Shown: positions 61,198 to 64,000 of the stretch, in pieces
How the letters are laid out: the number at the start of each line of letters is the position of its first letter
Numbering within the stretch: the first letter of the stretch is position 1
Assembly (NCBI RefSeq): GCF_019799925.1
Contig: NZ_JABGCG010000009.1
Span: forward strand, 181,136-245,135
Source: Blastococcus sp. CPCC 205250
GTDB taxonomy: Bacteria > Actinomycetota > Actinomycetes > Mycobacteriales > Geodermatophilaceae
Direction: 5' to 3'
DNA length: 64,000 bases
Position numbers and translations under genes: made by a program
Notes under the pieces: generated by a model
The model's database searches: none
What the model saw: only the letters and a program-made list of their open reading frames with translations
What the model was told of the DNA's origin: nothing

Positions 61198-63252
61198 ATG
61201 GAAACGCCGACACTCAACCGACGGGACATGCTCAAGCTGTCCGCTGCCGGAACCGCCGCGCTGGCGATCCCGCTGGCCGGGACCCTGTCGGCGAACTCGG
61301 CCTCGACGCTGCCGGCGAGCAGGATGCCGGTGCCGTACTCCCAGCCCTTCAAGACCCCGCCGGTCCTCGAGCCCGCGGTCAGGGACGACGTCCGGGACGA
61401 CGTCTACGGCTACGTCCCCGCCGACTACGTGCCGGCCGCCGGGAGCGAGCACTACCCGGGCGAGCCCATCCGCGGCAGCCAGTACCTCGGTACCGACTAC
61501 TACCGGATCACCGAGACCAACGTGCAGGCCCAGATCATCCCCGGCACGTGGACCAAGCTCTGGTGCTACGCGGGCACGGGGCCCAACGGCCAGGTGGTCA
61601 AGTCGGTGCCCGGTCCGACCATCCGGACCTACCTGCAGCCCGACCCGCTCAACCCCGGCAAGAAGATCCCCCGGCGGACCGTCATGCAGGTCGTCAACGA
61701 CCTGCCCCCGCTGCACCCGACGCTGCGCTACGTGCCGTGGACGTCGCTGCACCTGCACGGTTCGCCGTCCAAGCCGCAGTACGACGGGTACGCCGGCGAC
61801 CTCACCAACCCCGGTGAGTGGAAGGACTACGAGTACCCGAACAACTGCACGCCCCGGACCCTCTGGTACCACGACCACGGCGTGCACCACACCGCGCAGA
61901 ACGTCTACATGGGCCTGGCCGCGCAGTACCACATCGTGGACGAGGAGCTCGAGAAGAACCTCGGCATCCCCCGCTACATGCGGGAGAAGGCGACCCCCGG
62001 GCACGCGCTGTTCGGCAAGCCGCAGTACGAGCACCCGATCGTCCTCAGCGACGTGATCTTCAACGCCGAGGGACAGCTGCTCTGGAACGACGACGGCGAG
62101 TCCGGGGTCTACGGCGACGTCATCCTCGTCAACGGGGTGGCGTGGCCGAACATGCCCGTGGAGCCGCGCAAGTACCGCTTCCGCATCCTCAACGGGTCCC
62201 TGGCACGCGGCTACCAGTTGCGGATGAGCAACAACATGCCGTTCAAGGTGATCGCCACGGACGGCGGCTTCATGTCAGCGGCGCAGACGGTCACGACGCT
62301 CCGGATCGGCATGGCCGAGCGTTACGAGATCATCGTCGACTTCGCCGGCCTCAAGGGCCAGCGGGTGCAGTTGGTCAACGACGGGGTGGCCAACGCCCGG
62401 GACTTCGACCACACCGGCAAGGTGATGCAGTTCCAGGTCGGCCAGACGGTGACCCCGACGACCACGGACCCGGCCATCGCCCCCCGCGGCGACAACGGCT
62501 GGCCGACCGTCCTGGCGCCCGCGCACCCGGTCATGGGCCTCCGGGCGGCCGACCGCACCGCGGTCCGCAGCATGCGGCTGCACCGCAGCAACGGCATGTG
62601 GAAGATCAACGACACGACGTGGGCGGACGTCGTCGCGTCCAACTACCGGAACCTGTTCGCCAACCCGGCGCGCGACGCGATCGAGATCTGGGACGTCACG
62701 AACGACTCGGGCGGCTGGTTCCACCCGCTGCACATCCACCTCATCGACTTCAAGGTGCTGTCCCGCACCGTGTCCGGCGTCGCCCAGCAGCCGCGCCCCG
62801 AGGAGAAGGGCCCCAAGGACGTCGTCTACGTCGGGGAGAACGAGACCGTCCGGCTGCTCATGCGGTTCGAGCACGAGGACGGGCGGTACATGATCCACTG
62901 CCACAACCTGTCGCACGAGGACCACGACATGATGTTCCAGTACCAGGTGGGGCATCACGACATCGACTGCGACGCCATCAACTCCTGCCCGCCCAGGGCG
63001 CTGCCGGTCGTGCCGCTCGTCGCCAAGACCGGGCCCGTCCAGGCACCTCCGCGGCCGGGCACCACGGACACGAGCGCTGGTCCCGACACCTCGGCCACGG
63101 CCCAGCCGACCGAGGCCGCGCCCACGGCGCCCACGGCGCCGGCGGAGCCCACCGGCACGGCGGCAGCCGGCGGGACCACGGGCACGACCACGGGCACGGA
63201 GGCAGCCGGCGGGACCGCGGGCACGGTGGGCGCCTCCGGCGGTGGGGCGTGA
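61198..63252 (+). CDS. Tat-exported multicopper oxidase
   Basis: A 684-residue three-domain laccase/bilirubin-oxidase-type enzyme. Tat signal NRRDMLKLSAAGTAALAIPL at the N-terminus. All copper-ligand clusters are present: TSLHLHGSPSKP (about 183), TLWYHDHGVHH (about 222), GWFHPLHIHLIDF (about 508) and HCHNLSHEDHDMM (about 567). The tail after residue 590 is Pro/Thr/Ala/Gly-rich, probably an unstructured or cell-wall-spanning segment. GGGGAG precedes ATG 61198. It may oxidise metals (Mn, Cu) or phenolics; the substrate is unknown. Confidence 0.95.
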   Translation: METPTLNRRDMLKLSAAGTAALAIPLAGTLSANSASTLPASRMPVPYSQPFKTPPVLEPAVRDDVRDDVYGYVPADYVPAAGSEHYPGEPIRGSQYLGTDYYRITETNVQAQIIPGTWTKLWCYAGTGPNGQVVKSVPGPTIRTYLQPDPLNPGKKIPRRTVMQVVNDLPPLHPTLRYVPWTSLHLHGSPSKPQYDGYAGDLTNPGEWKDYEYPNNCTPRTLWYHDHGVHHTAQNVYMGLAAQYHIVDEELEKNLGIPRYMREKATPGHALFGKPQYEHPIVLSDVIFNAEGQLLWNDDGESGVYGDVILVNGVAWPNMPVEPRKYRFRILNGSLARGYQLRMSNNMPFKVIATDGGFMSAAQTVTTLRIGMAERYEIIVDFAGLKGQRVQLVNDGVANARDFDHTGKVMQFQVGQTVTPTTTDPAIAPRGDNGWPTVLAPAHPVMGLRAADRTAVRSMRLHRSNGMWKINDTTWADVVASNYRNLFANPARDAIEIWDVTNDSGGWFHPLHIHLIDFKVLSRTVSGVAQQPRPEEKGPKDVVYVGENETVRLLMRFEHEDGRYMIHCHNLSHEDHDMMFQYQVGHHDIDCDAINSCPPRALPVVPLVAKTGPVQAPPRPGTTDTSAGPDTSATAQPTEAAPTAPTAPAEPTGTAAAGGTTGTTTGTEAAGGTAGTVGASGGGA

Positions 63253-63929
63253 GCGCGCCGGCGGCCGCGGCGCAGACGGGCGAGGACGCCCCGGTCACCC
63301 GGGTGGGGCGGGCCGCCCGCAGCCGCGGTCTGGCCCGCTGGTCGGCGGTCGGCGCGCTGGCGGCCGGTGCCTCCGGTGCGCTGCACGTCCTGGTCGGCGC
63401 CGAGCACCAGGACGCCGGCGGCCTGGCGGTCGGGTTCTTCCTGCTGGCCGCGCTCGCCCAGCTGGGCCTGGCCTGCTGGCTGGTCATCCACCGGGTGACC
63501 GGTCTGCACCCCGACCGCCGGTTCGTCACGCTGGCCCTGGTCGGCACGGTGGCGCTGCTCGGGCTCTACGTCGTGGCGTACTCCACCACGCTGCTCGACT
63601 CCTTCGCGGTGGCCCACGGCGCCGACGCCGGCGGACACGGCACGCACGAGACCACCGGTCACGACCCGGGGATCGACCCGGTCACCGGGGTCGACTACTC
63701 GACCGGCGTGGCGGTGCAGACCTCGGAGGTCGTGGCCATGGCCGGCGAGACGACGCCCGTCCGGCACGACCCCGGCTCCCTCGGCCCGTGGACCGCCGGA
63801 GCCGAGCTGCTGACCGTCGCCGCGCTGGTCGCGCTGCAGCCCGCCGCCTGGCGGCGTCGCACGACGAACGTCCTGCTCGCGCTGGGTGGCCTGGCCTGGG
63901 CGCTCTGGTTCACCGGAGTCCTCGGCTAG
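63249..63929 (+). CDS. Membrane protein coupled to the multicopper oxidase
   Basis: A 226-residue protein with about five to six helices (for example WSAVGALAAGASGALHVLVG, FVTLALVGTVALLGLYVVAY, LLTVAALVALQPAAW) and a His-rich extracytoplasmic stretch (HGADAGGHGTHETTGHDPG). The histidines may bind copper. GTG 63249 overlaps the oxidase stop as GTGA, so the two products are likely made together; a role in copper supply or assembly is inference. I do not recognise the family. Confidence 0.7.
   Translation: MSAPAAAAQTGEDAPVTRVGRAARSRGLARWSAVGALAAGASGALHVLVGAEHQDAGGLAVGFFLLAALAQLGLACWLVIHRVTGLHPDRRFVTLALVGTVALLGLYVVAYSTTLLDSFAVAHGADAGGHGTHETTGHDPGIDPVTGVDYSTGVAVQTSEVVAMAGETTPVRHDPGSLGPWTAGAELLTVAALVALQPAAWRRRTTNVLLALGGLAWALWFTGVLG

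Positions 63930-64000
<71 letters not shown>

Overview
The window is very GC-rich, uses many GTG starts and is densely packed on both strands. It has GAF-ANTAR, STAS, DUF4011, TIGR02611 and FadR-type GntR genes, promoters of the form TANNNT placed 6-8 nt before the start codon, and a proton-pump-type rhodopsin beside stress genes. Together these point to an actinobacterium, most plausibly Geodermatophilaceae (Blastococcus, Geodermatophilus or Modestobacter type). That assignment is inference; no rRNA or tRNA gene was seen. The last 71 bases (63930-64000) are pure C and look like a contig-end artefact.

Layout. 1-2808: ethanolamine use (eutB, cut by the window edge, and its permease). 3005-10385: small housekeeping and membrane genes, including a GAF-ANTAR regulator, an SDR, an NYN protein, map and a membrane glycosyltransferase. 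10489-17440: an orphan ABC ATPase with damaged motifs, then, on the minus strand, an iron-box-controlled operon of Fe(III) ABC transporter, CitE-like aldolase, sugar epimerase and glycosyltransferase. 17534-25712: an ElaA-type acetyltransferase, a microbial rhodopsin, DM13, thioesterase, DUF427, GtrA, ferritin-like, 2OG-oxygenase and NUDIX genes. 25732-32065: hydantoinase A/B and carbamoylsarcosine-amidase-like genes, with a GntR repressor and a divergent lyase sharing two TTGTATGCA operators. 32480-38788: a 2102-residue DUF4011 helicase-nuclease ending at a strong hairpin. 38903-42771: threonine ammonia-lyase, then a bacteriophytochrome-SpoIIE phosphatase with its STAS partner. 43050-63929: a cell-surface region with a TauE exporter, a Tat-exported heme peroxidase, a Wzx/Wzy polysaccharide locus with three sulfotransferases and a UDP-xylose synthase, two tandem beta-helix proteins, a Tat-exported multicopper oxidase and a membrane protein.

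How the genes work together. The right third looks like a locus for a sulfated, possibly xylose-containing exopolysaccharide: a phosphoglycosyltransferase starts the repeat unit, GT4 enzymes extend it, sulfotransferases decorate it, and Wzx/Wzy/Wzz flip, polymerise and set chain length. Exported beta-helix proteins may trim it. The iron operon couples Fe(III) uptake to a CitE-family enzyme of the same superfamily as the siderophore citrate synthase SbnG, and to sugar-modifying enzymes. The phytochrome phosphatase next to an anti-anti-sigma factor suggests red-light input to a partner-switching stress response, and the rhodopsin suggests light-driven proton pumping.

The most interesting leads are the sulfated-polysaccharide locus, the iron-regulated mixed operon, the light-stress pair, the giant helicase, two CxxC microproteins and a recurring CAC-C-run/G-run-GTG element in front of four surface-related genes.
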